Assembly (NCBI GenBank): GCA_900754745.1 | Contig: CAAEEB010000001.1 | Span: 1-43,302 of the forward strand | DNA length: 43,302 bases | From: an uncultured Collinsella sp. | GTDB lineage: Bacteria; Actinomycetota; Coriobacteriia; Coriobacteriales; Coriobacteriaceae | Reading direction: 5' to 3' | Shown here: positions 32,110 to 43,206 of the stretch, in pieces | Layout: every line of letters begins with the position of its first letter | Position numbering within the stretch: the first letter of the stretch is position 1 | Program-made: the position numbers and the translations under genes | Notes under the pieces: model-generated | What the model was told of the DNA's origin: nothing | Databases searched by the model: none | Seen by the model: the letters and a program-made list of their open reading frames with translations, nothing else

Positions 32110-33462
32110 ATGTCTGACGACTTCTACACCATGGTCGATTCCGGTGATCCGGCACCCGACAACGAGCACATCACCGGCGTGCGCGAAAAACGCAACGAGA
32201 GCGAGCAGGTCACCGCACAAGCACCGAAGGCCATGTATGCAGCGCGCATCGCGGTCTACGACGACATGCTGTCGACACCGCGTGTCATCGTCATCGAACC
32301 GCAAGACGTCCGTACCTACCTGGAAGAGACAACCAACACCGTCTACCAGTGCATGAAAGAGCAGGGGGGACGCATCTCGCTGATGGTTATCCGCGAGATT
32401 GTCGAAAACTTTATCCACGCGCATTTTGCAGAGCCCATCATCTCGATTCTCGACGGTGGCGATACCATCCGCTTTGCCGATCAGGGCCCGGGCATCGACG
32501 ACAAGGAGCGTGCCTTCGATTTTGGCGTAACCAGTGCAAACAGCAAGATGAAACGGTATATCCGCGGCACCGGAGCCGGGTTTCCCATGGTACAGGAGTA
32601 CTTGGAAAACGCCGGCGGCGCCGTCTCCATCGAGGACAACATGGGCAACGGCACCGTCGTGACGGTAAGTCTGAACCCCAAGCGCGTGCAGGAAATCGAG
32701 CGTGCTGGCGGGCGCGGGGCAGCCGTGCGACCCGAAGCAGAGCAGCAGGCATATCCCATGCCGGGCGCCTTCACGCAGCAACCCGCAACGATGCAACAGG
32801 TGCAACAGCAAATGGCCCCCATGCAGCAGCCTGGCATGGCCCCCACGCAAGAGCCCCAGGCACCCTCGGGCGCGATTCCGCAGAACATACCCGACGCGAT
32901 GCCAGCGATGGGCCAGGATGTGGGAGCTGTGCAGCAGATGGCGGGCGCATCGGCTGCACAGCAGATATCCTATCAACCGAACCCGCAAGGGTATCCGGCT
33001 CAATACGCGCCGCAAACGGGATATGCGCAGGCATACCCCCAGCAATACCCGTTGGGATACCAGCAGCCGTACCAACAGATGCCCCAGGCGCAGTACAACC
33101 CATGGGCCCAGCAGATGCCTCCGCAGCCTTACCAACAGTGGCCTCAAAGTTTTCAACAGCAGCCGCTGCCCATGCAGAGTTCTCAACAACCAGCAGCTCA
33201 AATGATGTATCCTAATGCGGCGAATCAATATGCACAGCCGCAGCAAGACGTATTTGTGAGCGAGCGCGGCGAAGCGGCACTGGGCTATCTGGCTCAAAAC
33301 CAGGAGTGTGGCGCAACCGACCTGGCACGAGCTTTTGGAAACTCAGCGCCCACGTGGTCGCGAACGCTCAATGACTTGGCACAGGCCGGCTTGGTAATCA
33401 AACATGGCCAGAAATATCATCTGACCGAAATAGGCAGCGCTCGCGTGCGAGCCCAAAGTTAA
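32110..33462 (+). CDS. GHKL ATPase - Gln/Pro-rich linker - winged-helix protein preceding dnaA
   Basis: I do not know a characterised homologue. Of 450 residues, 85-190 form a GHKL ATP-binding fold: N-box REIVENFIHAHF (Asn100), G1 DQGPGID (124-130), G2 GTGAGFPMV (153-161), G3 GNGTVVTV (179-186). No phosphoacceptor His domain, HAMP or membrane helix is present, so it is not a classic sensor kinase; the ATP site resembles SpoIIAB-type kinases or stand-alone GHKL switches. Residues 205-380 are low-complexity, rich in Gln, Pro, Met, Ala and Tyr (prion-like). Residues 380-450 form a winged helix (GATDLARAFGNSAPTWSRTLNDL). It ends 15 bases before dnaA and is its operon partner. A role in controlling DnaA or sensing ATP is inference. 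Confidence 0.85.
   Translation: MSDDFYTMVDSGDPAPDNEHITGVREKRNESEQVTAQAPKAMYAARIAVYDDMLSTPRVIVIEPQDVRTYLEETTNTVYQCMKEQGGRISLMVIREIVENFIHAHFAEPIISILDGGDTIRFADQGPGIDDKERAFDFGVTSANSKMKRYIRGTGAGFPMVQEYLENAGGAVSIEDNMGNGTVVTVSLNPKRVQEIERAGGRGAAVRPEAEQQAYPMPGAFTQQPATMQQVQQQMAPMQQPGMAPTQEPQAPSGAIPQNIPDAMPAMGQDVGAVQQMAGASAAQQISYQPNPQGYPAQYAPQTGYAQAYPQQYPLGYQQPYQQMPQAQYNPWAQQMPPQPYQQWPQSFQQQPLPMQSSQQPAAQMMYPNAANQYAQPQQDVFVSERGEAALGYLAQNQECGATDLARAFGNSAPTWSRTLNDLAQAGLVIKHGQKYHLTEIGSARVRAQS
33150..33188 (+). promoter_or_regulatory. Two DnaA-box-like sequences inside the GHKL gene
   Basis: TTTTCAACA at 33150-33158 and TTCTCAACA at 33180-33188, 30 bp apart and in the same direction, match the variants in the flanking intergenic blocks. 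They fall in the Gln-rich coding part, where CAACA is common by chance, so weight is limited. Confidence 0.4.
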
Positions 33463-33477
33463 GGAACGGGAGAAACA

Positions 33478-35199
33478 GTGGACGAGGAAGCAAGCATCAT
33501 CCTGGGAGATGCCATCGCCTTTTGCCAGCGCGACGGCCAAGATGCACGCCTCATCAATATGCTGGGACAATCGCGCGCTGTGAGTTTAACCGAGGACACT
33601 CTGACGATTGAGGCCCCTTCACGCTTTGCCATCGCCCAGCTCAAAAAGCATCAGCCGACCATCGAGGCGTACCTAGAAGAGATAGCCTTTGCACCAATTG
33701 CGCTCAATATCGTGGCACCGCAAGGCGCCTCGGCAAATACGGCCCCGGTCACCCACCCGGTAGCGACCGCCACCGCAGCGGCAACGCCGGCGCCCGAGCC
33801 TCGACGCGACGATGTTTCCCGTGAAACCATGGCACCGCAGCCGACTGCTTCGGTCGCATCGGCGGTAGAGCCAGCCCCCTCGCCCATCCCGACCGCCACG
33901 CATATGCCCGTCGCACACGAGGCGACACCCGGCGAGGAATCGGGCATTGCAATCAAAAACACGCTGTCCGCCGACGATTTCCGCCGCATGATGACCCAAA
34001 TGAATGGCAGGCCACCGGCGAAAAGCGCGAGTTCGTCCGCAGCGCCGGCAGCACCTTCGGCGACCCCGACGGCAATCGAGAAAAACGCGGACGGGGCACC
34101 CCTCGCAGCGAATTCGAAATTCACGTTTGAAAACTTCGTCTTCGGACCGGAGAATAGTCTTGCCTACCGATCGGCGCTCAAATTCGCCATGCTTGCAGAC
34201 ACGCCCGGCACCTGCACGTCGCTGTTCATCTACGGCAAATCGGGCCTGGGCAAGACGCACCTGCTGCTCGCCATCAAAAATGAGCTGGCAGAGAAATCGC
34301 CCGAGATCAAGGTGAAGTACGCCAACTCGCAGGCATATCTGGACGACTTGATGACGGAATTCGACCGCCAAAAGAAGAGCAACGCCCCCATTATGCAGGC
34401 GTACCACGGCGTCGACGTGCTTATCATCGATGACATCCAGAACATCATCGGCAAGCGCGCGAGCGTGGATTACTTCTTCCAGTTGATGGACGAATTTATC
34501 CGCAACAACAAGAAGGTCGTGATCGCCGCCGACCGCGCGCCCAAGGACCTTAATATGGACGAGCGCCTGACCAGTCGCTTTAATGCCGGTCTGCTGTGCC
34601 TGGTGGCGGAGCCCAGCTACGAGATGAAGTACAAGATTTTGCAGCGTTATTACGAGAACACGATCGCCGCCGCACCCGAGGCAGGCAACGACTCGCTGCT
34701 GGCGGCCTACGGGGGCGACGGCGGACATCTGACCGACGCGCACTTTAAACACATGGCCGAGGTCTCGGGCACCAACATCCGCGAGCTCGAGAGCTTTTGC
34801 GAGCGTTGTGCCGGCGAAGCGGGCGATCGCGAGCGCGAGGGCGGGGAGCTCACCTTTGACGACATCGACGTCATCGCCAACCAGTACTTCGACACATCGG
34901 CCAAGAAGATCAATGTGCAGACGGTCCAGTCCGTCATCGAAGAGCAATACGGCGTGACGCACGAGGAACTCATCGGGCCTCGCCGCAACGCCAATATCGC
35001 CAAGGCGCGCCATATCGCTATCTACCTGGCGATCGAGATGTGCGAGATGACGACGACGGCCGTGGGCGCCGAGTTTGGCAACCGCAACCACTCGACCGTC
35101 AGCACGAGCTATAAAAAGGTTCAGAAGATGATTCAGGAAGACCGGACTGTTACCGAAGACCTCAAGTCACTGCGCGATAAAATTACACTGCGCTCGTAG
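33478..35199 (+). CDS. dnaA: Chromosomal replication initiator DnaA
   Basis: Initiator ATPase that opens oriC and recruits the helicase. Domain I about 1-80, a long Ala/Pro/Thr-rich domain II (80-212), AAA+ domain III with Walker A GKSGLGKT (253-260), Walker B LIIDDIQ (315-321) and SRF arginine finger (about 366-368), and domain IV about 480-573. The box-reading motif is GNRNHSTV (534-541), not the usual GGRDHTTV: the base-contacting Asp and Thr are Asn and Ser. Start GTG follows GGGAG by five bases. 573 residues, on the long side because of domain II. The codons of DDVSRETM contain a parS-like sequence. Divergent, but catalytic residues are intact. Confidence 0.95.
   Translation: MDEEASIILGDAIAFCQRDGQDARLINMLGQSRAVSLTEDTLTIEAPSRFAIAQLKKHQPTIEAYLEEIAFAPIALNIVAPQGASANTAPVTHPVATATAAATPAPEPRRDDVSRETMAPQPTASVASAVEPAPSPIPTATHMPVAHEATPGEESGIAIKNTLSADDFRRMMTQMNGRPPAKSASSSAAPAAPSATPTAIEKNADGAPLAANSKFTFENFVFGPENSLAYRSALKFAMLADTPGTCTSLFIYGKSGLGKTHLLLAIKNELAEKSPEIKVKYANSQAYLDDLMTEFDRQKKSNAPIMQAYHGVDVLIIDDIQNIIGKRASVDYFFQLMDEFIRNNKKVVIAADRAPKDLNMDERLTSRFNAGLLCLVAEPSYEMKYKILQRYYENTIAAAPEAGNDSLLAAYGGDGGHLTDAHFKHMAEVSGTNIRELESFCERCAGEAGDREREGGELTFDDIDVIANQYFDTSAKKINVQTVQSVIEEQYGVTHEELIGPRRNANIAKARHIAIYLAIEMCEMTTTAVGAEFGNRNHSTVSTSYKKVQKMIQEDRTVTEDLKSLRDKITLRS
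33813..33828 (+). promoter_or_regulatory. Degenerate parS-like site within dnaA
   Basis: TGTTTCCCGTGAAACC differs from parS at two positions (base 7 and the last base). It encodes VSRET in the flexible domain II, where a DNA site could be kept without harming the protein. Confidence 0.5.
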
Positions 35200-35209
35200 G
35201 TAAATGGAC

Positions 35210-35430
35210 ACACCTGTTGAAAACTTGTCGAAACGGCGGTTATAAGGTGTCAAAAACTCGAGCCGCGGTGATGAAAAGTTTTGCGCAGGTTTTGAACGTG
35301 GAAAACACACCCGGTTGCACACAGGTTCCTGTCGATTCTCTTTTTAGGGCTGACCTGCACTTTTAGGAGTAATCAACAGTTTCGTCAGTACTATTACTAT
35401 TATTAAGATATTTATATCTATAGAAAGGTA
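35210..35430. other. Right part of oriC: DnaA boxes, DnaA-trio tract and AT-rich unwinding region
   Basis: The 238-base dnaA-dnaN gap has TTTTCAACA (35215-35223, -), TTTTCCACG (35297-35305, -) and TAATCAACA (35370-35378, +). Ten bases after the last, following a short spacer with GTCG, comes TACTATTACTATTATTA (35389-35405), a run of DnaA-trio-like triplets, and then AT-only sequence to about 35425. Box, spacer, trios and AT-rich stretch in this order match the unwinding module described for Bacillus subtilis oriC. The dnaN ribosome site follows directly, so the promoter of dnaN overlaps this zone. Confidence 0.8.
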
Positions 35431-35437
35431 TTAAAAG

Positions 35438-36541
35438 ATGAAGTTCACCGTCAGCCAGAGCTCGCTTACGCAAGCCATCGGCGTCGTTATGAAAGGCGTC
35501 GCTTCGGCATCCACCCTTCCCATTCTGTCGGGTGTGCTCGTTAAGGCACAAGACGGCATCTTGGAATTCCAGACCTCCAACTACACCATCTCGATTCGTC
35601 ACCGCATTGCGGCTCATGTCGAAGAGGAAGGCGAGATGGTGATTCCCTGCAAGATGCTCTCCAACATCACCAAGACCCTTCCCGATGCCCCGGTCACCTT
35701 TGAGCTGTCCGAGCGTCAGGTTTTGATTGGCTGCGAGAAGAGCTCTTTCCGCCTCAACACGCTCGATGCCAACGACTTTCCCGAGTTCCCGGCATACGCC
35801 ATCGAGAGCGCCGTCGAGCTGCCGACCGATATCCTGTCCGAAATGGTGAGCCGCGTATGGCGCGTCACCTCGACTGACAAGGCCCGCCCCATCCTGGGTG
35901 GCGTGCACATGAAGGTCGAGAACAACACCGTGCGCCTGGTAGCGACCGACTCCTTCCGTCTGGCCGTGTGCGATACGCAGGTCGAGACCTCGACCCTCGA
36001 AGGTTCCTTTGAGCTCAACGTGCCTGCCGACGCCTTCAACGACGCGCTGAGCATCATGGCCAGCCAGGCTACTATCATGATCGGCGCCACCGACACCCAG
36101 GTTGTCTTTGAGGCCGGCAACACCACCTACGTGTCGCGCCGCATCGAGGGCGTATATCCCAATTACAAGCAGCTCATCCCCGATTCGTGCGTGACGAGCG
36201 TCAAGATCGACGTAGCCGCCTTTAACGCCGCCCTTAAACGTGTGGCCGTTATCGCGAGCGCCAACCCCGCCGTCAAGTTTGAGATTGACGTCGAGAACGG
36301 CCAGATGGGCCTGTCCTCCATTTCCAACGACCAGGACCTGGCGCAGGAGACGATCGATGTCGAGGCCGAGGGCGAGTCGGGCACCATCGCCTTCAACTAC
36401 CACTACATCTTTGGCTGCCTCAATGCCCTGTCCAAGGAGAAGGAGATCACGCTGGAGCTCAAGAGCTATTCGCAGGCGGGCATCTTCAAGTCCTACGACA
36501 AGATTAACTACCTGTACCTGGTCATGCCGGTACGCATCTAG
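35438..36541 (+). CDS. dnaN: DNA polymerase III sliding clamp (beta)
   Basis: Forms the dimeric ring that holds polymerase on DNA. Three-domain clamp of 367 residues with familiar segments: KFTVSQSSLTQAI at the start, LPILSGVLV, DANDFPEFP, LGGVHM, VATDSFRLA, SRRIEGVYPNYKQLIP and the C-terminal YLVMPVRI, which closes the protein-binding pocket. AAAGG precedes the ATG. Downstream of oriC-right; recF starts nine bases after its stop, so these are in one operon. Confidence 0.97.
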   Translation: MKFTVSQSSLTQAIGVVMKGVASASTLPILSGVLVKAQDGILEFQTSNYTISIRHRIAAHVEEEGEMVIPCKMLSNITKTLPDAPVTFELSERQVLIGCEKSSFRLNTLDANDFPEFPAYAIESAVELPTDILSEMVSRVWRVTSTDKARPILGGVHMKVENNTVRLVATDSFRLAVCDTQVETSTLEGSFELNVPADAFNDALSIMASQATIMIGATDTQVVFEAGNTTYVSRRIEGVYPNYKQLIPDSCVTSVKIDVAAFNAALKRVAVIASANPAVKFEIDVENGQMGLSSISNDQDLAQETIDVEAEGESGTIAFNYHYIFGCLNALSKEKEITLELKSYSQAGIFKSYDKINYLYLVMPVRI

Positions 36542-36550
36542 CACTGCCCC

Positions 36551-37657
36551 ATGACCATGTTCGCACGCGATCTTTCCGTTGCGCGCTATCGCAGCTTCGA
36601 CAGTTACCGCCTTGCCCTGAGCGACGGCGTGACCGTGCTCGCGGGCCCCAACGCGGCGGGAAAGACCAACCTCATAGAGGCGCTGCAACTACTGACGAGT
36701 GGCGCCTCGTTTAGGCATCCGACCGCAGCCGAGCTCGTGCACGACGGCGTGGGCTCGTGCAGGGTGGAGCTGAGGCTCGAGGGCGATGGACGCGTGCTGG
36801 ACATGGGGCTGAACGTGGAGGACGGCAAGCGTTCGTTTAGCCGCAACGGCAAGCGCTGCGCGGCGTCCGGCGTGCGCGGGGTGCTGCCGAGCGTTCTGTT
36901 TTGCCCGGACCACCTGGATATGGTCAAGCGCGGTGCCAGCGTGCGCCGCACCGCGCTCGATGACTTTGGCGTTCAGCTGAGTGCGCGCTACGCCGATCTG
37001 GCTAGTGCCTACGGGCGTTGCGTGACCCAGCGCAACGCCCTGCTCAAGGAGGCCTGGTGTTGCCGCGAGATGCTCGGCGCCTGGAACGAGTCCATTGCCC
37101 GCGCCGGTTCGGCCCTGCTCGTGCACCGTCTGGCCCTGCTCGACCGGCTGTCGGGCCATGTGCGCGACGCCTATGGCCGAGTGGCAGCCGGCGAGCCCGC
37201 CGGCGTGTCCTATGTGTCCACGCTTGGTGACTTGCCCCGCACCGAGGACCGCGACGAGCTCAGGGGCTGGGCGTATGAGCGCATGCTCTCGGCGCTCGAC
37301 GAGCGCGCCGACGAGGAGATTCGCCGCGGCGTGACCTTGGTGGGGCCGCATCGCGACGAGATAGAGTTTTCCGTTGCGGGTCGATCTGCCCGTTCGTTTG
37401 CCAGCCAGGGCCAGCAGCGCACGCTGGTGCTTGCCTGGAAGGTGGCGGAGGTGGCGGTGGCGCGCGACATCTTGGGTACCGCCCCGTTACTGCTTTTAGA
37501 CGACGTGATGAGCGAGCTCGACGGCGAGCGCCGAAGCGCTTTTCTGCAGTTGATCGGCGACGACATCCAGACGGTCATAACCACCACCAATCTGGGGTAT
37601 TTTACCGATGACCTGCTTGATCGAGCCAAGGTGGTGAGCATGGGTGAGACGTGCTAA
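36551..37657 (+). CDS. recF: DNA replication and repair protein RecF
   Basis: SMC-like ATPase that helps load RecA at gaps. Walker A GPNAAGKTN (32-40), ABC signature SQGQQRTLVL and Walker B LLLLDDVMSELD. 368 residues, normal. Starts nine bases after dnaN and overlaps the following DciA-like gene by 14 bases. Two candidate start ATGs lie two codons apart; I keep the first. The gene is noticeably richer in G and C at third positions than dnaN, without other signs of transfer. Confidence 0.95.
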   Translation: MTMFARDLSVARYRSFDSYRLALSDGVTVLAGPNAAGKTNLIEALQLLTSGASFRHPTAAELVHDGVGSCRVELRLEGDGRVLDMGLNVEDGKRSFSRNGKRCAASGVRGVLPSVLFCPDHLDMVKRGASVRRTALDDFGVQLSARYADLASAYGRCVTQRNALLKEAWCCREMLGAWNESIARAGSALLVHRLALLDRLSGHVRDAYGRVAAGEPAGVSYVSTLGDLPRTEDRDELRGWAYERMLSALDERADEEIRRGVTLVGPHRDEIEFSVAGRSARSFASQGQQRTLVLAWKVAEVAVARDILGTAPLLLLDDVMSELDGERRSAFLQLIGDDIQTVITTTNLGYFTDDLLDRAKVVSMGETC

Positions 37658-38207
37658 TTACGACCGCGAGAACGGAACGGTTGCCTTTGGCGGCTTTTTG
37701 GATGCCGAGCGCCAGCGCATTATGGCAGCGGCGACACCCGAGCGCCGCGCGCAGATGGAGGCCGCCGAGCAATCGCGTGCGATCTATCGCGCCTGGAACA
37801 CGGTGTGCGCGGGCACGCGCGAGGGGCGTCACGTGACGGGCCTGCGCTACCTGCCCGAATCTAACGAACTGCTGGTGTATCTCGACTCGCCCTCATGGAC
37901 GCAGGAGATGACGCTCTTGCGCGAGATCATCCGCGCGCGCATGGAACGCGCCGGTGCACATGTTGACGGACTGGTGTTTAAGACGACCGCCCCCGGTCAC
38001 ACGCCGCCCGCTGCCAAGGAGCGCCTGCGTCCGGCCACGGTCGAGCGCCCGCCGGCTCCGCATGCCGACCTAAACGAGACCGAGCGGGCCGAGATTGAGC
38101 GCCAAGTGGCACCCATCGAGGACCAAAAACTGCGCGAGGCCCTCGAGAACGCCATGAGGGCCAGTGCCGAGTGGGCCAAGGGCGTGCAGAGCAAAAAAGA
38201 GCCTTAA
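37644..38207 (+). CDS. DUF721/DciA-like protein
   Basis: 187 residues. The central part (about 50-115) has the DUF721 pattern: W in the first helix (YRAWNTVCAG), LLVYLDSPSWTQEMTLLREII and a following strand. DUF721 includes DciA, the ancestral loader of the DnaB helicase in bacteria lacking DnaC/DnaI, which fits the position between recF and gyrB. N- and C-terminal extensions are charged. Start is GTG inside recF (14-base overlap) with a weak ribosome site. The helicase-loader role is inferred from family and place. Confidence 0.85.
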   Translation: MRRANYDRENGTVAFGGFLDAERQRIMAAATPERRAQMEAAEQSRAIYRAWNTVCAGTREGRHVTGLRYLPESNELLVYLDSPSWTQEMTLLREIIRARMERAGAHVDGLVFKTTAPGHTPPAAKERLRPATVERPPAPHADLNETERAEIERQVAPIEDQKLREALENAMRASAEWAKGVQSKKEP

Positions 38208-38233
38208 ATCGCATCTGGTGGCCTTGTAGAGCC

Positions 38234-38263
38234 AAATACCCTCGTTCCCGAGGGTATTTTTTT
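38234..38263 (+). terminator. Terminator after the DciA-like gene
   Basis: AAATACCCTCG / CGAGGGTATTT, an 11-bp stem with a four-base loop, followed by T7. It ends the dnaN-recF-dciA part, so gyrB needs its own promoter in the next 50 bases; TTTACG-17-TACACA is a weak candidate. Confidence 0.93.
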
Positions 38264-38270
38264 ACGATAA

Positions 38271-40343
<2,073 letters not shown>

Positions 40344-40354
40344 GAGGAGGTAAC

Positions 40355-43096
40355 GTGGCAGACGATATCAACAATAACGAGGGCATGGACGAGGCCGGCG
40401 ACGCCGGCATGCCCGACGATCTGAAGCGCCTGCTTGCCCGTGCTGAGCAGGGCGAGGACGGCGACCCGGACGCCTATAACCCCGATGCCGATGATGATGA
40501 GGAAGAAGACGACGACGGTGAGCTCGAGGAGAGCTTTGGCGAAGTCGACCGCGGCGCCTCGGCCGGCGAGGATATCAACGGCGGCCAGCTCCAGATTTCG
40601 GAGTTTGGCCGCGAGATGAAGCAGTCGTTCATCGAGTACTCGATGTCGGTCATCACGGCGCGCGCCCTGCCGGACGTGCGCGATGGCTTAAAGCCGGTGC
40701 ACCGTCGCATCCTGTACGCCATGAACGAGAGCGGCATCTACCCCAACCGTCCGCACAAGAAGTCGGCCTGGACGGTCGGCGAAGTTATCGGTAAGTACCA
40801 TCCGCACGGCGACTCCGCGGTCTATGAGGCCATGGTCCGCCTGGCACAGTGGTTCTCCATGCGCACGCCGCTCATTGACGGTCACGGCAACTTCGGCAAC
40901 ATCGACGGCGACGGCGCCGCCGCCATGCGTTACACCGAGAGCCGCCTGGCCAAGCCCGCCATGGAGCTCCTGCGTGACCTGCAGAAGGACACCGTCGACT
41001 GGCAGCCCAACTACGACGAGTCGCTCGCCGAGCCCGTGGCACTGCCCGCGCGTTTCCCCAACCTGCTGGTCAACGGCAGCCAGGGCATCGCCGTCGGCAT
41101 GGCCACCAACATCGCCCCGCATAACCTCACCGAGGCGATCGAGGCCACGTGCTACCTGATCGACAACCCCGACGCCACCGTCGACGAGCTCATGCAGATC
41201 ATGCCCGGTCCGGACTTCCCCACCGGTGCCATCATCATGGGCAGTGCCGGCATTAAGCAGAGCTACGAGACCGGCCGCGGCTCCATCACCGTGCGCGCCA
41301 AGGCCCATGTGGAGTCCACCAAGACCGGCCGTAGCCGTCTGGTCTTTACCGAGATTCCCTACATGGTCAACAAGGGCACCCTTCAGGAGAAGATCGCCCA
41401 GCTCGTCAACGACAAGCGCATCGAGGGTATCTCGGATATGCGCGATGAGTCCAACCAGAAGGGTATCCGTCTGGTCATTGAGCTCAAGAAGGGCGTCATC
41501 CCGCAGGTCGTGCTCAACAACCTGTACAAGTACACCTCGCTGCAGACGACCTTTGGTGCCAACAACCTGGCGCTTGTCAACGGCGTTCCCAAATGCCTGA
41601 GCCTGCGCGAGATGCTGCAGCACTACATCGACCACCAGGTCGACGTCGTCACCCGCCGCACCCGCTTTGACCTCAAGAAGGCACAGGCGCGTGCCCATAT
41701 CCTCGAGGGCTACCTGATGGCTCTCGACCATATCGACGAGGTCATCAGCATCATCCGCTCCTCGCAGACCGATTCCGAGGCCAGCAGTCGCCTGATCGAG
41801 CGCTTTGGCTTTACGCCCGAGCAGACCACGGCCATCCTCGAGATGAAGCTGCGCCGCCTGACCGGCCTGGAGCGCGACAAGATTCAGGAAGAGCTGGACG
41901 GCTTGCGTCGTGCTATCGCCTACTACGAGGACCTGTTGGCGCACGAGGAGAAAATCCTGGGCGTCATCAAGGAAGAGATGCGCGAGATTTCCAAGAAGTT
42001 CGGCGACAAGCGCCGCACCGAGATCAGCCATGTCGAGAAGGACCTGGACGTCGAAGATCTGATTGCCGACGAGGACATGGTCGTGACCATCACCCACACC
42101 GGCTACGTCAAGCGCATCCCGGTGGCCGCCTATCGCGCCCAAAAGCGCGGCGGCAAGGGCGTGTCGGGCGTCAATCTCAAAGAGGACGACGTTATCGACG
42201 AGATGTTTATCGCGTCCACGCACGAGTACGTGCTGTTCTTCTCGAGCAAGGGCAAAGTCTATCGCCTGAAGGTGCACGAGCTGCCGGTTGGCACGCGCCA
42301 GGCGCGCGGCACCGCGATCGTCAACCTGCTGCCTTTCGAGGAAGGCGAGAAGATTGCGAGCGTCATCAGCTGCCGTGAGTTCCCCGCCGACGAGTACCTG
42401 ATGTTTGCCACCAAGAGCGGCATGGTCAAGAAGACCGTGATGAGCGCCTACGACCGTAGCCGTCGCGACGGCCTGATCGCCATCAACCTGAGGGACGACG
42501 ACGCGCTGCTCGCTGTACGTCGCGTGCGCGAGGGTGACAAGATCATCATGGCAACCACCGCGGGCAAGGCGATTATGTTCCCCGAGGACCAGGTGCGCGC
42601 CACCGGCCGCGATACCAGCGGCGTCCGCGGCATTGGCATGAAGGAAGGCGTGAGCGTTCTTGGTATGGAGATTACCAACGGTAACGGCGACCTGTTCGTC
42701 ATTACCGAGCGCGGCTACGGCAAACGCACGCCGGTCTCGGATTACCCGGAGCAGAACCGCGGCGGTCAGGGTGTCTACACCATCCAGATGACCGAGCGCA
42801 AGGGTAACCTCGCAGCCATGAAGACGGTGGGCCCGCAGCATGAGCTGTTCATCGTGACGGAGGGCGCGACGGTCATTCGCGTCAAGACCGACGAGATCAG
42901 CCAAACCGGTCGCGCCACCCAGGGCGTCAAGATGATGGCCGTCGACGACAACGACCGCATCTGCGCTGTAGCCCGCATGACAGCGGCCAAAGAGAAGCCC
43001 GAAGGTGAAGGCACCGAGGCCGCAGCCGACACCGAAGAGGCCCCAGTCGACCTAGGCGACGGCAACGACATGCCAGAAGATCTCCTAGACGAGTAA
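40355..43096 (+). CDS. gyrA: DNA gyrase subunit A with acidic N-terminal extension
   Basis: DNA breakage-rejoining subunit. Catalytic Tyr193 in [10 protein letters not shown] (Tyr122 in E. coli numbering), quinolone region [10 protein letters not shown] with Ser154 (Ser83) and Glu158 (87), and a C-terminal beta-pinwheel with gyrA box QKRGGKGV. An extra N-terminus of about 71 residues precedes the conserved part ([18 protein letters not shown]); residues 33-66 are almost all Asp/Glu/Gly. The GTG start has AGGAGG just before it, so the extension is really translated. Ser and Glu at the two quinolone positions suggest no classical resistance change, though the second site is often Asp. Confidence 0.96.
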   Translation: MADDINNNEGMDEAGDAGMPDDLKRLLARAEQGEDGDPDAYNPDADDDEEEDDDGELEESFGEVDRGASAGEDINGGQLQISEFGREMKQSFIEYSMSVITARALPDVRDGLKPVHRRILYAMNESGIYPNRPHKKSAWTVGEVIGKYHPHGDSAVYEAMVRLAQWFSMRTPLIDGHGNFGNIDGDGAAAMRYTESRLAKPAMELLRDLQKDTVDWQPNYDESLAEPVALPARFPNLLVNGSQGIAVGMATNIAPHNLTEAIEATCYLIDNPDATVDELMQIMPGPDFPTGAIIMGSAGIKQSYETGRGSITVRAKAHVESTKTGRSRLVFTEIPYMVNKGTLQEKIAQLVNDKRIEGISDMRDESNQKGIRLVIELKKGVIPQVVLNNLYKYTSLQTTFGANNLALVNGVPKCLSLREMLQHYIDHQVDVVTRRTRFDLKKAQARAHILEGYLMALDHIDEVISIIRSSQTDSEASSRLIERFGFTPEQTTAILEMKLRRLTGLERDKIQEELDGLRRAIAYYEDLLAHEEKILGVIKEEMREISKKFGDKRRTEISHVEKDLDVEDLIADEDMVVTITHTGYVKRIPVAAYRAQKRGGKGVSGVNLKEDDVIDEMFIASTHEYVLFFSSKGKVYRLKVHELPVGTRQARGTAIVNLLPFEEGEKIASVISCREFPADEYLMFATKSGMVKKTVMSAYDRSRRDGLIAINLRDDDALLAVRRVREGDKIIMATTAGKAIMFPEDQVRATGRDTSGVRGIGMKEGVSVLGMEITNGNGDLFVITERGYGKRTPVSDYPEQNRGGQGVYTIQMTERKGNLAAMKTVGPQHELFIVTEGATVIRVKTDEISQTGRATQGVKMMAVDDNDRICAVARMTAAKEKPEGEGTEAAADTEEAPVDLGDGNDMPEDLLDE

Positions 43097-43136
43097 GAGG
43101 AACTAGCTGGTAGAAAATATCAGACCCCATATATCG

Positions 43137-43167
43137 GCGGTCGGCGCACCTGCGCGTCGACCGCTTT
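43137..43167 (+). terminator. Terminator of gyrBA
   Basis: GCGGTCG ... CGACCGC with an inner GCGC/GCGC pairing, followed by T6; 41 bases after the gyrA stop. Confidence 0.9.
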
Positions 43168-43206
43168 TTTGAAAACCTTGGACCCCGTGCCCGCCGAGTG
43201 GGCGAG

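Noticed and set aside
32110..33462. Calling the gene before dnaA a sensor histidine kinase
   Set aside because: The ATP-binding boxes fit, but there is no dimerisation/His domain, membrane helix or HAMP; the C-terminus is a winged helix.
31867..35437. Canonical DnaA box TTATCCACA
   Set aside because: Searched by eye on both strands in the origin gaps and not seen; only variants were reported.
40688..42904. Very long antisense frame (738 codons) opposite gyrA
   Set aside because: GC-rich genes with biased third positions leave long open antisense frames; the sequence is repetitive in Leu/Val/His/Asp without domains. Same for those opposite gyrB, the aminopeptidase, purB and the M28-like gene.
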